Origin: Neoalteromonas flava
Lineage (GTDB): Bacteria; Pseudomonadota; Gammaproteobacteria; Enterobacterales; Alteromonadaceae
NCBI RefSeq assembly: GCF_002807685.1
Contig: NZ_PEAX01000002.1
Coordinates: forward strand, 62,001 to 126,000
Reading direction: 5' to 3'
DNA length: 64,000 nt
The notes beneath the pieces are model-generated. The model searched no databases. It was not told where the DNA came from and worked only from the letters and a program-made list of their open reading frames with translations. This document shows positions 29,384-39,322 of the stretch, in pieces; the stretch's first letter is position 1; every line of letters starts with the position of its first letter. Made by a program: the position numbers and the translations under genes.

Positions 29384-30118
29384 TTAATCTGCCTTTTTCT
29401 GTTCAATAATCATGAAGTTAGCAATCAGAAAAATCACTATCACAATTAAAAAGTAACCCACATCATTGAGTGCGAGGACCCCTTTCGCCATAGCTTCAAA
29501 GTGCGTTAAGAAACTAAACGAAGCAATAGTATCCAGTACCCAAGCTGGTGCCCAACCTTGAAAAGCGTCTAACACCACGTTGCTGCCACTTAATACGAAG
29601 AGAAAACAAATCACAATCGCGAGGATAAAAGCGATAACTTGATTCTTGGTTAATGCCGACATACACAGACTAATGGCAAGAAAACCACCCGCCATAAACC
29701 AGCTGCCGAGATAGGCTGCCAGTATGATTCCGTTATCCGGCGCGCCCAAATAATTGACCGTTAACCACAACGGGAACGTTAGTGCCAAGGCCAAACCTAA
29801 CACCGCCCATGCGGCAAGAAATTTACCCACCACTGCTTGTGTTACGGTAATTGGCAACGTCATCAACAGCTCTATCGTGCCTGACTTTCGCTCCTCCGCC
29901 CAACTGCGCATAGCAATTGCTGGTACCAGAAACAAATACAACCAGGGATGGAAGTTGAAAAACGGCAATAAATCCGCTTGACCGCGTTCATAAAACTGAC
30001 CGATAAAGAACGTAAATACCCCGCTCAGCATGAGGAAGATAGTGATGAAAACATAGGCAACAGGGGTTGCAAAGAAGCTGGAAAACTCACGTCGAAAAAT
30101 AATGCCTACCGCGCTCAT
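29384..30118 (-). CDS. ABC-2 type permease, GldF-like
   Basis: A 244-residue inner-membrane protein with about six hydrophobic segments; FFATPVAYVFITIFLMLSG near the start and AMRSWAEERKSGTIELLMTLPI are the ABC-2 permease/NosY-GldF signature. It is the membrane channel of the transporter encoded with the ATPase upstream, whose stop overlaps its ATG by four bases. Two half-transporter subunits presumably dimerise. The substrate is not apparent. Confidence 0.88.
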   Translation of the reverse strand: MSAVGIIFRREFSSFFATPVAYVFITIFLMLSGVFTFFIGQFYERGQADLLPFFNFHPWLYLFLVPAIAMRSWAEERKSGTIELLMTLPITVTQAVVGKFLAAWAVLGLALALTFPLWLTVNYLGAPDNGIILAAYLGSWFMAGGFLAISLCMSALTKNQVIAFILAIVICFLFVLSGSNVVLDAFQGWAPAWVLDTIASFSFLTHFEAMAKGVLALNDVGYFLIVIVIFLIANFMIIEQKKAD

Positions 30119-31038
30119 GCTACTTGCTCCTGTGTGATCTGGCGAAACACCTCGTCCAATCGCCCTTGCTCAATAAACAGCGTATCTACGGGTAATTTCC
30201 GTACCTGAATATAATCTGTAACCAGGTGCAAAATGTGCGCGTCGGCCTCCGGGAATAATGTCACGCGACCAGTTGCTTTATCTATTTGCATGTCAGCGAC
30301 ACCATCTAATTCCAACAAACCCGAAATATCGGCTTGATAGCTCAAATGTAGAGTTATCGCCTTGTGATATTTAGACTGCTTGAGCAACGCCTCAGGAGTG
30401 TCATCAAACTTCAACTTTCCTTGAGCAATAACCATTACCCGATTACAGACAGCTGTCACTTCTTCGAGAATATGCGTCGAGACAATCACTAGCTTATCTT
30501 TTGAAAGGTGCTGGATGAGCTCACGCACTTGATGTTTCTGATTGGGATCAAGGCCGTCAGTAGGCTCATCTAAAATCAGAATTTGTGGATCATGAATAAT
30601 CGCCTGCGCCAGACCAACGCGTCGTTTATAACCTTTGGATAAATTCTCTATTGGCTTATCCAAAACTGAACTCAGCGCTAATTGCTGAATTACCGCAGCC
30701 AGGCGTTCGTCTTTATATGCCCCTTTCAGCTTGCGGATATTGGCAATGAAATGTAGAAATTGAATGACGGTCATATCGCCATAGGCTGGGGCACCCTCAG
30801 GCAAATACCCAATCCGTGCTTGAATGGCTTTACTGTCTTCGAGAACCGACAATCCGTCGACAGTTATTTCGCCCTTGCTTGGGCGTAAAAAACCGGTCAA
30901 CATTTTCATGGTTGTGGACTTGCCAGCACCATTTGGGCCTAAAAAGCCGACAATATCACCAGGCTCCAAAGAAAAAGAGAGATTGTCGACAGCGGTAAAG
31001 TCGTCAAATGTTTTACTGAGTTGGCTTACTGAGATCAT
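30115..31038 (-). CDS. ABC transporter ATP-binding protein, GldA-like
   Basis: A 307-residue ATPase with Walker A GPNGAGKSTT, Q-loop region IGYLPEGAPAY, ABC signature LSKGYKRRVGLAQA, Walker B LILDEPTDGLDP and the switch His in VIVSTHILEE. A C-terminal extension (about residues 215-307) resembles the regulatory part of export-type ATPases. It is the first gene of the four-gene operon ATPase-permease-GldG-DUF4340. An intrinsic terminator lies in its upstream region (31163-31190), so its leader may be attenuated. Confidence 0.93.
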   Translation of the reverse strand: MISVSQLSKTFDDFTAVDNLSFSLEPGDIVGFLGPNGAGKSTTMKMLTGFLRPSKGEITVDGLSVLEDSKAIQARIGYLPEGAPAYGDMTVIQFLHFIANIRKLKGAYKDERLAAVIQQLALSSVLDKPIENLSKGYKRRVGLAQAIIHDPQILILDEPTDGLDPNQKHQVRELIQHLSKDKLVIVSTHILEEVTAVCNRVMVIAQGKLKFDDTPEALLKQSKYHKAITLHLSYQADISGLLELDGVADMQIDKATGRVTLFPEADAHILHLVTDYIQVRKLPVDTLFIEQGRLDEVFRQITQEQVA

Positions 31039-31162
31039 AGTCTTCCTATTCTTGACTCATCGACAAGTTAGCTGTGGGAATACTATCGATGCGGTGATAG
31101 CATCAACAGCCTCGCACGCGAGAAATTGGGGCGAATGCGGGATTTTCAATAGACCATTTGAT

Positions 31163-31190
31163 AAAAAAAGACCTGCACAATGGCAGGTCA
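31163..31190 (-). terminator. Minus-strand terminator in the gldA-like leader region
   Basis: Stem GACCTGC (31170-31176) / GCAGGTC (31183-31189), ACAATG loop; on the minus strand it ends in seven T. It lies 125 bp upstream of the GldA-like ATG and between divergent genes, so no annotated gene upstream needs it. It could be an attenuator or the end of a small RNA. Confidence 0.7.
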
Positions 31191-31217
31191 TAAAGTTGGG
31201 ATCCGTGAAACATACAG

Positions 31218-31237
31218 GTCATATCCGGCGATATGAC
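31218..31237. repeat. Perfect 7-bp palindrome between gldA-like gene and trmO
   Basis: GTCATAT / ATATGAC around CCGGCG. Symmetry and the central position in the 305-bp divergent intergenic region (31039-31343) suggest either a repressor operator or an RNA stem just before the terminator. No gene is visible in this gap. Confidence 0.4.
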
Positions 31238-31343
31238 AGTGACACTATAAACAATAGATGTGAATAGAATATGTCGACATTAAGGTTAAATGTTGCTGTT
31301 TGTGTCCAACTCTCGATAAATGGATGAACAGGAACTCGCTAGC

Positions 31344-32057
31344 ATGCTAACGCAGAACATCACTCCTATTGGATATATCTCGACACCTTTTACCGAAAAA
31401 TTCGGTATCCCGCGCCAACCTGCGGTAGCTGAGGATATTGAAGGAACCATTCAATTTACTCCCGAATACTGTAACCCTGATTTTTTGCGCGGCATTGAAC
31501 AGTTTTCCCACTTGTGGCTGATTTTTAGCTTCCATCAACACTTAGCGCATGCCCCAACACCATTGGTTCGCCCGCCTCGTCTCGGTGGCAATAAAAAGAT
31601 TGGCGTGTTTGCCAGTCGAAGTTCATTTCGCCCAAATCACATAGGGTTGTCTCTGGTGCGCTACGCCAGTCATACCTATGCAAATGGACAATTGCGCTTG
31701 ACGGTAAAAGATATTGATTTGCTCAATCAAACACCTATCTTAGACATCAAACCCTACGTTGCCTATTCAGATAAGCCAACTACAGCATATTCAGGCTATG
31801 CGGAGACTCCCCCACCTCAGCCGCTTAACATTACGTATACGCTTGCAGCGCAACACCAGTTGAACCAAAGGCGAGAGCAATACCCACAATTAGCGTTTAT
31901 TTTAGCCAAAGTGCTACCTGCTGATCCGCGCCCCGCATATAAGAGAGAGCATTCTGATGAGAAACAATATGCCCTGCGGTTATGGGATCTGGATATCCTT
32001 TGGCATGTTCGCGACAGCGCAGTAGTAGTAGAACAAATCAAAAAATTCGAAGACTAA
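31344..32057 (+). CDS. trmO: tRNA (N6-threonylcarbamoyladenosine37-N6)-methyltransferase TrmO
   Basis: Also known as TsaA/YaeB; it N6-methylates t6A37 in tRNA-Thr, using SAM. I choose the ATG at 31344 (237 aa, E. coli about 235) because AGGAA lies nine bases upstream; the frame start at 31320 has no ribosome site. Family motifs: PIGYISTPFTEKFGIPRQP, LWLIFSFHQ, RLGGNKKIGVFASRS and SFRPNHIGLS. The C-terminal extension has DPRPAYKR, another TsaA hallmark. It is probably monocistronic, before proS. Confidence 0.93.
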   Translation: MLTQNITPIGYISTPFTEKFGIPRQPAVAEDIEGTIQFTPEYCNPDFLRGIEQFSHLWLIFSFHQHLAHAPTPLVRPPRLGGNKKIGVFASRSSFRPNHIGLSLVRYASHTYANGQLRLTVKDIDLLNQTPILDIKPYVAYSDKPTTAYSGYAETPPPQPLNITYTLAAQHQLNQRREQYPQLAFILAKVLPADPRPAYKREHSDEKQYALRLWDLDILWHVRDSAVVVEQIKKFED

Positions 32058-32115
32058 TTCAAAGCCCGAAATGGCTAAGCGAGGGGAAAATCTGAACGCT
32101 TAAGCAAATTAGCTT

Positions 32116-32143
32116 TTGCCATCTAAAACCCGACTGCTAGAAT
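32116..32143 (+). promoter_or_regulatory. Promoter of proS
   Basis: -35 TTGCCA, a 16-bp spacer and -10 TAGAAT, both one mismatch from consensus. It ends 38 bp before the proS ATG. Confidence 0.6.
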
Positions 32144-32180
32144 AGCCGGATTTACACTTAACCACGAGAATTCAGACGGC

Positions 32181-33893
32181 ATGCGCACTAGCCAATATTT
32201 GCTATCAACCCAAAAAGAAACCCCTGCAGATGCAGAAGTCATTAGTCATCAGTTGATGCTCCGCGCGGGCATGATCCGCAAGCTCGCATCTGGCCTTTAT
32301 ACCTGGCTACCCAGCGGGCTTAGGGTATTAAATAAGGTTGCAGATATTGTCAAATCAGAAATGAATAAGGCCGGGGCTATCGAGGTCCTTATGCCTGTGG
32401 TTCAACCGGCTGACCTGTGGCAAGAATCCGGGCGTTGGGAAGAATATGGTCCGGAACTCCTACGTATCAAAGATCGTCATCAGCGCGACTTTGTTTTGGG
32501 CCCAACACACGAGGAAGTGATCACCGCATTGGTGCGCAATGAAATTAGTAGCTACAAGCAGTTACCATTAAATCTATATCAAGTACAAACCAAGTTTCGT
32601 GATGAAGTGCGCCCGCGGTTTGGTATCATGCGTGGCCGTGAATTTACCATGAAAGACGCCTATTCGTTTCACATGGATCACGCTTGTCTGCAACAAACCT
32701 ATGACAAGATGCATGAAGCCTACTGCAATATCTTTACTCGCTGTGGCCTAGAATATCGCCCGGTAGTGGCAGACTCTGGTGCGATTGGTGGCAGCGTAAG
32801 TCATGAGTTTCATGTCCTTGCTGAATCTGGCGAAGACGATATTGTATTTAGCGACCAGTCCGATTACGCGGCGAACATTGAAACCGCTGAAGCGTTAGCT
32901 ATTGGTGAGCAACAGACAGCCTTTGCGCAACAAGAGAAAGTTGCAACACCTGGCGTTGGTTCCATTGAAGAGGTCTGTAATCACTTAAATGTAGACGCTA
33001 CCCAAACGGTGAAAACTATCATCGTGGTTGGGGCCGAAGCAGACGATCCAAATGCGCAAGATGCGCCTCTGGTTGCGCTAGTCGTGCGTGGTGACCATAG
33101 TCTTAATGAAGTAAAAGCTGAAAAGTTACCACAAGTTCTAGCCCCGCTTACCTTTGCCAATGACGCACAGCTTAAGCATTCCTTGCGTTGTGGTGCTGGA
33201 AGCGTTGGTCCTTTGGCACTGAGTATCCCTGTTGTGGTTGATCGCAGTGCTCAGTTACTGGCTGATTTCGTGTGCGGAGCGAATGAAGATGGGTTTCATT
33301 TAACCGGTGCTAATTGGCCGTCGGAAATCAATGTGGCGGATATCCGCAATGTTGTAAAAGGCGACCCTTCACCGGATGGCAATGGCGTATTGGATATTCG
33401 TCGAGGAATTGAAGTTGGCCACATATTCCAACTCGGCGACAAATATTCAAAAGCCATGAACTGTGGCGTCCTGAGCGAAACCGGCAAGCATGAAACTTTA
33501 CAAATGGGTTGCTATGGCATTGGTGTTTCGCGGATTGTAGCCGCAGCAATTGAACAAAATCACGATAAGTACGGAATTATTTGGCCCGATGCTATCGCCC
33601 CATTTAAAGTCGTTTTGATCCCCATGAATATGCACAAGAGCCACCGTGTTAAGGAAGCCGCCGAAGCGATTTATCAGGAGCTCTGTGAGTTAGGTATCGA
33701 AGTATTATTTGATGACCGCAAGGAACGCCCCGGCGTTATGTTCGCCGATATGGAGCTGATAGGTATACCTCATCATATCGTTGTAGGTGAACGTAACCTT
33801 GACAATCAAGAAGTGGAATACAAGAATCGCCGTAGTGGTGAAAAACAACTGATGGCTATATCTGCGATTAGCGAGTATATCGCACAGCTATAA
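32181..33893 (+). CDS. proS: Prolyl-tRNA synthetase (bacterial, with editing domain)
   Basis: A class II synthetase of 570 residues. Class II motif 1 region ([16 protein letters not shown]), motif 2 ([19 protein letters not shown]) and motif 3 ([13 protein letters not shown]) are present. Between motifs 2 and 3 lies the INS editing domain (residues about 230-390) that clears Ala-tRNA(Pro), followed by the C-terminal anticodon-binding domain. It works with the two tRNA-Pro(TGG) copies at 23773 and 24233. The MBL-fold gene follows after 17 bp. Confidence 0.98.
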   Translation: MRTSQYLLSTQKETPADAEVISHQLMLRAGMIRKLASGLYTWLPSGLRVLNKVADIVKSEMNKAGAIEVLMPVVQPADLWQESGRWEEYGPELLRIKDRHQRDFVLGPTHEEVITALVRNEISSYKQLPLNLYQVQTKFRDEVRPRFGIMRGREFTMKDAYSFHMDHACLQQTYDKMHEAYCNIFTRCGLEYRPVVADSGAIGGSVSHEFHVLAESGEDDIVFSDQSDYAANIETAEALAIGEQQTAFAQQEKVATPGVGSIEEVCNHLNVDATQTVKTIIVVGAEADDPNAQDAPLVALVVRGDHSLNEVKAEKLPQVLAPLTFANDAQLKHSLRCGAGSVGPLALSIPVVVDRSAQLLADFVCGANEDGFHLTGANWPSEINVADIRNVVKGDPSPDGNGVLDIRRGIEVGHIFQLGDKYSKAMNCGVLSETGKHETLQMGCYGIGVSRIVAAAIEQNHDKYGIIWPDAIAPFKVVLIPMNMHKSHRVKEAAEAIYQELCELGIEVLFDDRKERPGVMFADMELIGIPHHIVVGERNLDNQEVEYKNRRSGEKQLMAISAISEYIAQL

Positions 33894-33910
33894 TTCTGGA
33901 TGGGGATAGT

Positions 33911-34747
33911 ATGCAATTAACATTCTACGGTGTCAGAGGCTCTATCCCCACGCCCGGCGAGGAATTTGTTCGCTACGGCGGAAATACTGCCTGTGTAGAT
34001 ATTAAGTTATCTAATGGACAACACATCGTGTTGGACGCCGGAACCGGGATCCGTTTGTTAGGTAAAAAATTGATCGCCGAACAAACGCCGATCACGGTAC
34101 TGCTCTCCCATAATCATTGGGACCACATTCAAGGATTTCCGTTTTTTGCTCCAATTTATCAACCAGGGCGCGAAATAACAGTGATCCCGGGTAAGGTTAA
34201 CGACGGTAATGCGAACGCCGTGATCGAACAGATGCAAGGCTCATTGTTTCCCGTGCCTTTCTCTGCATTACAATCTAAAATTTCAGTGACTCCAGCGACA
34301 GAAGATGAGTGGCAATGCGCGACTGCTACGATTCAGCGTATGCCGATTAACCACCCGGGTGGCGGCTGTGCCTACGCTATATCTGAAGGTAATAGCAAAG
34401 TGGTCTACCTGACCGACAACGAGTTGTATCCGCCGTACAAAAAAAGCAGCGACTTTCTAGAATTTGTTGAGTTTTGTCGCGATGCCGACTTACTGATCCA
34501 TGACGCCCAATACATGCTTAGTGATATGCCTGCGAAATCAGGGTGGGGACACTCTGTTGCGGAAGAGGCAGTCAAGCTCGCGATGGCCAGTAACAGTAAA
34601 CAACTCGCGTTGTACAGCCATGATCCAGAGCGCACCGATGATGATGTCGATGCAATTATTGCCCATTGTCGCAAGTTTATTCAGGCCGCTGGGGCTCCAT
34701 TACACCTTTTTGCTTCGTATGAAGGTCAAACACTAGACTTTGAGTGA
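33911..34747 (+). CDS. MBL-fold metallo-hydrolase
   Basis: A 278-residue metallo-beta-lactamase-superfamily protein starting MQLTFYGVRGSIPTPG, the N-terminus of the PhnP/RNase Z-like cyclic-phosphodiesterase branch. The metal motif is SHNHWDH; further ligands are likely His in INHPGGG, Asp in YLTDNE, Asp in LIHDAQY and His in LYSHDPERTDDD. The DPERTDDD end is common in this branch. Cytoplasmic; the substrate (cyclic phosphate or similar) is inferred only from the family. It lies 17 bp after proS and overlaps nothing; pldA follows 16 bp later. Confidence 0.85.
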   Translation: MQLTFYGVRGSIPTPGEEFVRYGGNTACVDIKLSNGQHIVLDAGTGIRLLGKKLIAEQTPITVLLSHNHWDHIQGFPFFAPIYQPGREITVIPGKVNDGNANAVIEQMQGSLFPVPFSALQSKISVTPATEDEWQCATATIQRMPINHPGGGCAYAISEGNSKVVYLTDNELYPPYKKSSDFLEFVEFCRDADLLIHDAQYMLSDMPAKSGWGHSVAEEAVKLAMASNSKQLALYSHDPERTDDDVDAIIAHCRKFIQAAGAPLHLFASYEGQTLDFE

Positions 34748-34763
34748 TCACAAGGAACAGTTT

Positions 34764-35666
34764 ATGCGCTACAGGATCGTCGCACTTCTATGCTTTTTGC
34801 AATGCCCTTCAGTTCTGGCACAAATGTCAGATTCCGCTGATGGTCAGGAATCACCAGCTCCTTCAATATTGGATAAACGCGTGTCAGCTGACAAGCAAGC
34901 CATTAAAAATCCGTTTGCGATTAGCCAGCATCGACGCAATTACATTTTACCATTCACCCATATCAGCAACCCCAATGGTATTGGCAATCAAGCCTTAACT
35001 GAAGAAACTATCGATAATGTCGAAGCCAAATTTCAGATCAGTATGAAGATACCGCTGTATCAACCTACAGAAGCCATAGATGGGTTGTTTTTTGGATTTA
35101 CCGCTGTGTCCTTTTGGCAAGTATACAATGATGAAGCCTCTAAACCCTTTCGTGAAACCAATTACGAGCCAGAGATTTTTTATCAGTGGCAAGCTGATTT
35201 GTCATTACTGGGTTATCGCTTTAACGCCGTCCAAGTGGGTCTGAATCACCAAAGTAACGGTCAAAGTGGGTTGCGTTCACGCAGCTGGAACCGAATAACT
35301 GCAACCGCATTATTTAGCGATTATGACTCGGTATACTACATTCGTAGCTGGGTTCGCCTGCCCGAAGATGACAAAATTGATGCTGACGACCCCACTGGCG
35401 ATGACAATCCCGATATTCACGATTATTACGGCCGCATGGAACTCGGCTATGGTGCGGTGTTTGGGGAAATTGAATTTCTGATGAAATGGCGCAACAACCT
35501 GCAATTCGATGACAATCGAGGCAGTATTGAGCTTAACCTCACCTACCCCATCAGCGAACGTTATCACCTAATGATGCAATACTTTAATGGCTATGGAGAT
35601 TCGCTGATCGACTATAATCGTCAGCAGCAACGCTTTGGTCTCGGCATTCAACTACGTTTTCTGTAA
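34764..35666 (+). CDS. pldA: Outer membrane phospholipase A
   Basis: A 300-residue outer-membrane beta-barrel phospholipase that removes phospholipids from the outer leaflet. I use the ATG at 34764, behind AAGGAA, which exposes a signal peptide (MRYRIVALLCFLQCPSVLA). The active-site segment NHQSNGQSGLRSRSWNR gives His162, Ser164 and Asn176, the same spacing as His142-Ser144-Asn156 in E. coli OMPLA. The C-terminus ends in RFL, a barrel end with terminal aromatic residue. Its last 15 bp overlap the 3' end of the convergent HDAC gene. Confidence 0.93.
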   Translation: MRYRIVALLCFLQCPSVLAQMSDSADGQESPAPSILDKRVSADKQAIKNPFAISQHRRNYILPFTHISNPNGIGNQALTEETIDNVEAKFQISMKIPLYQPTEAIDGLFFGFTAVSFWQVYNDEASKPFRETNYEPEIFYQWQADLSLLGYRFNAVQVGLNHQSNGQSGLRSRSWNRITATALFSDYDSVYYIRSWVRLPEDDKIDADDPTGDDNPDIHDYYGRMELGYGAVFGEIEFLMKWRNNLQFDDNRGSIELNLTYPISERYHLMMQYFNGYGDSLIDYNRQQQRFGLGIQLRFL

Positions 35667-36575
35667 TGGTGCTCTGCGCGGGCATACGCCCGCCGCATAG
35701 AATAGTTGCATGTGCACATCTACCAACTTATCGATATTACGTTGATAACCACCGCCAATCACGGCTGCAACCGGCAAATTCATTGCTTTACACGTCTCTA
35801 GTACAAGACTGTCACGTGCAAACACGCCGTCTGTAGTAATGGCTAAATGCCCCAAATCATCGTCGCAATGAATATCGACACCCGCATCGTAAATAACTGC
35901 ATCTGGTGTCGCAGTGCGAAGTGCCAACTGCAGCGCATTTTCTACAACCTCTAGATATTCTTCGTCACCTGTTCCTTTGGCAAGTGGAAAATCAAAATCA
36001 GAGACTTGTTTACGATAAGGAAAGTTCTTTTCGCCGTGCAGCGAGACGGTAAAAACCCGCGGGTTGTTTTCCGCCAGTTTAGCGGTACCGTCACCTTGAT
36101 GAACATCACAATCAAAAATCAGAACTTTGTCAATGCCCGGCTTTTCCAACATCTGTAAAGCAGCTAAATAAAGATCATTCACCATGCAAAAGCCACTACC
36201 ATAGTTGGCGAACGCATGATGATACCCCCCCGTTAGGTTAAGGGCTATGCCATGCTGCAAGGCAAATTGTGCAGTTGTGACTGTGCCCGCAGCGGCCGTC
36301 AATGTTCGTTCAACCAATTGCTTAGACCAGGGAAAACCTATCCGACGCATGGCCTTTGGGTCGAGAGTACCGGCAACCAATGCATCAATATACTTGGGCT
36401 CTAAGACTCTTTTAATTTGCTGTGGAGACAATGCCTCTGGCTGATGGAAACACTTCGCATCAACCCCTTCGCGTCCGAGGCGATCACGGATCCCCTGATA
36501 CTTTTCAATCGGAAAGCGATGCCGCTCGGGCAAATCCAATTGGCTGTAAATTGGGTGAAAGACTAAAGGCACCAT
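35652..36575 (-). CDS. Histone-deacetylase-family amidohydrolase (307 aa)
   Basis: A zinc-dependent deacetylase of the class IV/AcuC-like type. The catalytic His pair is in GGYHHAFANYG, and the zinc and charge-relay residues are in DCDVHQGDG and DAGVDIHCDDDLG; VIGGGYQRN supplies the C-terminal glycine-rich loop. Bacterial members remove acetyl groups from small amines or protein lysines; the substrate here is not evident. It is a cytoplasmic, single gene. Its 3' end overlaps pldA by 15 bp, so no terminator fits between the two. Confidence 0.92.
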   Translation of the reverse strand: MVPLVFHPIYSQLDLPERHRFPIEKYQGIRDRLGREGVDAKCFHQPEALSPQQIKRVLEPKYIDALVAGTLDPKAMRRIGFPWSKQLVERTLTAAAGTVTTAQFALQHGIALNLTGGYHHAFANYGSGFCMVNDLYLAALQMLEKPGIDKVLIFDCDVHQGDGTAKLAENNPRVFTVSLHGEKNFPYRKQVSDFDFPLAKGTGDEEYLEVVENALQLALRTATPDAVIYDAGVDIHCDDDLGHLAITTDGVFARDSLVLETCKAMNLPVAAVIGGGYQRNIDKLVDVHMQLFYAAGVCPRRAPLQKT

Positions 36576-36724
36576 ATTGAAAATTGGTTATTCACTATTA
36601 TCACTACTAATCCAACTGACAAACTGGGAAAAGTCAGACCTTGCAGCATGTTACTGTTAAGTTGCTCAATAATACGCGGGAACGCAGTATTTGGTGCACC
36701 CGCGCACAAACGTTGGCGGTATAA

Positions 36725-38353
36725 TTATCTATGGGGGTGCAGTAGCGCTACAATCGAGTCAACTTGTTGCGTCGCCTTTTGCATGTGTTCAGTAACATCT
36801 TTACGTGCCGCAACCCCCTTATACTGTTCTGACAGTGTCGCGATATGGGTCGCCACACTGCGGATCGTGGACGCTACGTTGTGCTGCTGCTCAGTAATGT
36901 GCGACAGTTGCTTAGCCTCTTTCTCTGTTTGTTCGACACCCGCCACGGCAGAAGAAAGCATACTCAAAGCATGACTCGCTTCCGCCGCGTTATCATCTGA
37001 CAAAGCCTTGCCTGACTGCATAGCACGAACTGCGCCTTGCGCCTCTTGTTCAAAGCTGCTTAAAATTGCATTGATTTCTTTGGTCGAATGCTGCGTTTTT
37101 GCGGCTAATGCTCTTACTTCGTCTGCCACAACCGCAAAGCCTCGCCCTTGTTCGCCTGCTCTGGCAGCTTCAATGGCGGCGTTTAACGCTAATAGATTGG
37201 TTTGATCGGCAATTTCGTTGATCACATTAACCACTCCAAGAATATCACGACTGCGATGCTGCAATGCTTCAACGATTTCACCTGACGCGGTAACGGTTTT
37301 AGCCAATGCAGCAAACCCTTCATTGGCCTTTTCAAATGTTTGGTAACAGACTCCCATGCTACTATTGGAATCCCTCGCCACCTCATCCATGCGCTGAGCA
37401 ATACTTATTAGCTCGTCTACATGTTGGTCAAACTGCGCCGTCACACCATTGAGCTTTGCTGACTCTTGCGATTGACTCTGCGCTCCCGCATGGATATCTC
37501 GCGATACATCAGCCAATGTATGGCTTGCCTTTTGCACGTGAATTTCGGTTTGCGACAAAACTTGCACCGTTTGTGCAAGCTTCTCTTGCAATGTCCGCGT
37601 GGAGTCGGCTAGCACGCCAAGTTCATTAGCGCTTCGGTAGTGAAGCGTTTGCTCATATTCACCTTCAGCAATCGATTGTAGTTGTGTGGCTACCAATTTA
37701 ACTGGCTTGATCACTTCGGAGCGCAAGCGACGAATAACGTAAAACACGGTCAGAATACTTATTGCCATGATTGCCAGCACCAATAACAACAATGTTGAAC
37801 GGGTTTGACTTTGCAACTCTGCAACGTCAGCACCTGCTCGTGAAGCAATTTTACTTTTTAGGTCGGAAAGCAGTTTTGCCGGCTCGCGATCAATTCCTCT
37901 GACGGCAGCATCGCCCACTTTAGAGTCATAGCCAGAATCAATAAACTTCTGATAACCACGGCGATATTCCGTCGCCATAGTCGCATGCGCGGTTAAAAAT
38001 TTAGCTATCGTTTGCTTAGATTCTTCACTGATTGCTGCAGAGCCTTGCATCCGCTGCAACGCAGCTTGAATGTTGCTTTCTTTTTGCTTAAATCGGGCCC
38101 AGTACTTTTCACGATCCTCAGTTTTGTAGCCGCGCAATAGCACGTTTTTCCATTCCTGCACTTGAGTCTTAAAGTCGCTTAGCACAGAGGCTGCATCTCT
38201 TTCTGCCTGAATAACCGTACGCTCAAGCTGATCGAAACTGGATAATACAGTGGTCGTTTTGTACACACTGATCCCAGACAAGACTAACAACACAAACAAA
38301 CTGATCAGTACGGGTAGGATGACCAAGGTGCTGATACTTTTATACTGAGGCAT
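36725..38353 (-). CDS. Methyl-accepting chemotaxis protein (542 aa)
   Basis: A transmembrane chemoreceptor. I use the ATG ending at 38353 (GGAG seven bases upstream). First membrane helix [20 protein letters not shown], a periplasmic helical sensor of about 150 residues, second helix [19 protein letters not shown], a HAMP domain, and the signalling hairpin whose tip reads [24 protein letters not shown]-type sequence, the MCP hallmark. The ligand is unknown. No other chemotaxis gene is nearby. The gene is transcribed alone, divergent from the nitroreductase. Confidence 0.93.
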   Translation of the reverse strand: MPQYKSISTLVILPVLISLFVLLVLSGISVYKTTTVLSSFDQLERTVIQAERDAASVLSDFKTQVQEWKNVLLRGYKTEDREKYWARFKQKESNIQAALQRMQGSAAISEESKQTIAKFLTAHATMATEYRRGYQKFIDSGYDSKVGDAAVRGIDREPAKLLSDLKSKIASRAGADVAELQSQTRSTLLLLVLAIMAISILTVFYVIRRLRSEVIKPVKLVATQLQSIAEGEYEQTLHYRSANELGVLADSTRTLQEKLAQTVQVLSQTEIHVQKASHTLADVSRDIHAGAQSQSQESAKLNGVTAQFDQHVDELISIAQRMDEVARDSNSSMGVCYQTFEKANEGFAALAKTVTASGEIVEALQHRSRDILGVVNVINEIADQTNLLALNAAIEAARAGEQGRGFAVVADEVRALAAKTQHSTKEINAILSSFEQEAQGAVRAMQSGKALSDDNAAEASHALSMLSSAVAGVEQTEKEAKQLSHITEQQHNVASTIRSVATHIATLSEQYKGVAARKDVTEHMQKATQQVDSIVALLHPHR

Positions 38354-38518
38354 GTGATGCTCCGCCGAAAAATGGGCAATATAACCGTAAAACTGTGACA
38401 AAACTGTGACACTTAGCGCGGCGACTGCGCGATAGGAGGATATTTAACCAGGCAGCGATTGAACCACTTTACTGATCTATGCCACTATTCAGTTTTAATC
38501 TTTACTTTTTGCCACGCC

Positions 38519-39193
38519 ATGCAATCACACGACGCCACACCATTGACTGACTTTATTGAATACCCGCCCGAGGAAATGCTATCTCGTTCAGAATCTTTCT
38601 ACGCTGAGATTAAACGCAGGCATAGCATTCGTAAGTTCAGTGACCGCAAAGTGCCTAGAGCAATTATCGAAAACTGCATAAAGGCGGCAGGAACAGCTCC
38701 CAATGGGGCCAATCATCAGCCGTGGCACTTTGTGGCGATCCATTCCAGTGAGGTTAAGCGACAAGTTCGTGAGCAAGCTGAGGCGCATGAGCGCGGATTT
38801 TATGAGGGGCGCGCCGGTGAAGAATGGTTGCATGCTTTAAAGCCTCTAGGCACTGATGCAGATAAACCCTACCTAGAACATGCGCCTTGGTTGATCGCTA
38901 TCTTTAGTCAGAAAAAAGGGGGATTGGATACTTCGCAGAAGCAAACCAATTATTACGTGCACGAATCTGTTGGCATAGCGACGGGTATGTTGATAACAGC
39001 GTTACACCATAGTGGTCTCGCGACGCTAACGCACACGCCCAAGCCAATGACCTTTTTATCCAAGATTTGCCAGCGTCCGGATGATGAAAGACCCTACATG
39101 TTGCTAGTAACTGGTTATCCCGCCGACGATGCGACGGTACCACTGCATGCCCAACAAAAGAAGCCATTGGCGGACATTGCGACATTTCTGTAG
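38519..39193 (+). CDS. Nitroreductase-family flavoprotein, iodotyrosine-deiodinase-like
   Basis: An FMN-binding protein of 224 residues from the ATG at 38519; the frame is open to a TTG at 38459 and the start is uncertain. The core [14 protein letters not shown] and [18 protein letters not shown] binds FMN. The region following resembles iodotyrosine deiodinase, with Glu91, Tyr95 and Lys116 ([10 protein letters not shown]...KPYLEHAPW) at the spacing of the Glu-Tyr-Lys lid triad of the mammalian enzyme, as I remember it. A dehalogenase activity on halogenated tyrosines is therefore plausible but not shown. A good AGGAGGA lies at 38434-38440, too far from either start. Confidence 0.85.
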   Translation: MQSHDATPLTDFIEYPPEEMLSRSESFYAEIKRRHSIRKFSDRKVPRAIIENCIKAAGTAPNGANHQPWHFVAIHSSEVKRQVREQAEAHERGFYEGRAGEEWLHALKPLGTDADKPYLEHAPWLIAIFSQKKGGLDTSQKQTNYYVHESVGIATGMLITALHHSGLATLTHTPKPMTFLSKICQRPDDERPYMLLVTGYPADDATVPLHAQQKKPLADIATFL

Positions 39194-39322
39194 CCGCACC
39201 ACACACTCCTCTGCATCATTGAAACGGTTGAAATCGCCTATGCCATTGTTTTTATCGCAAAACGTGGCACTTCTGGCCATTATGAGCTTAGCTTAACAGG
39301 CGAGGTCGCATGCGGAGGGCAC

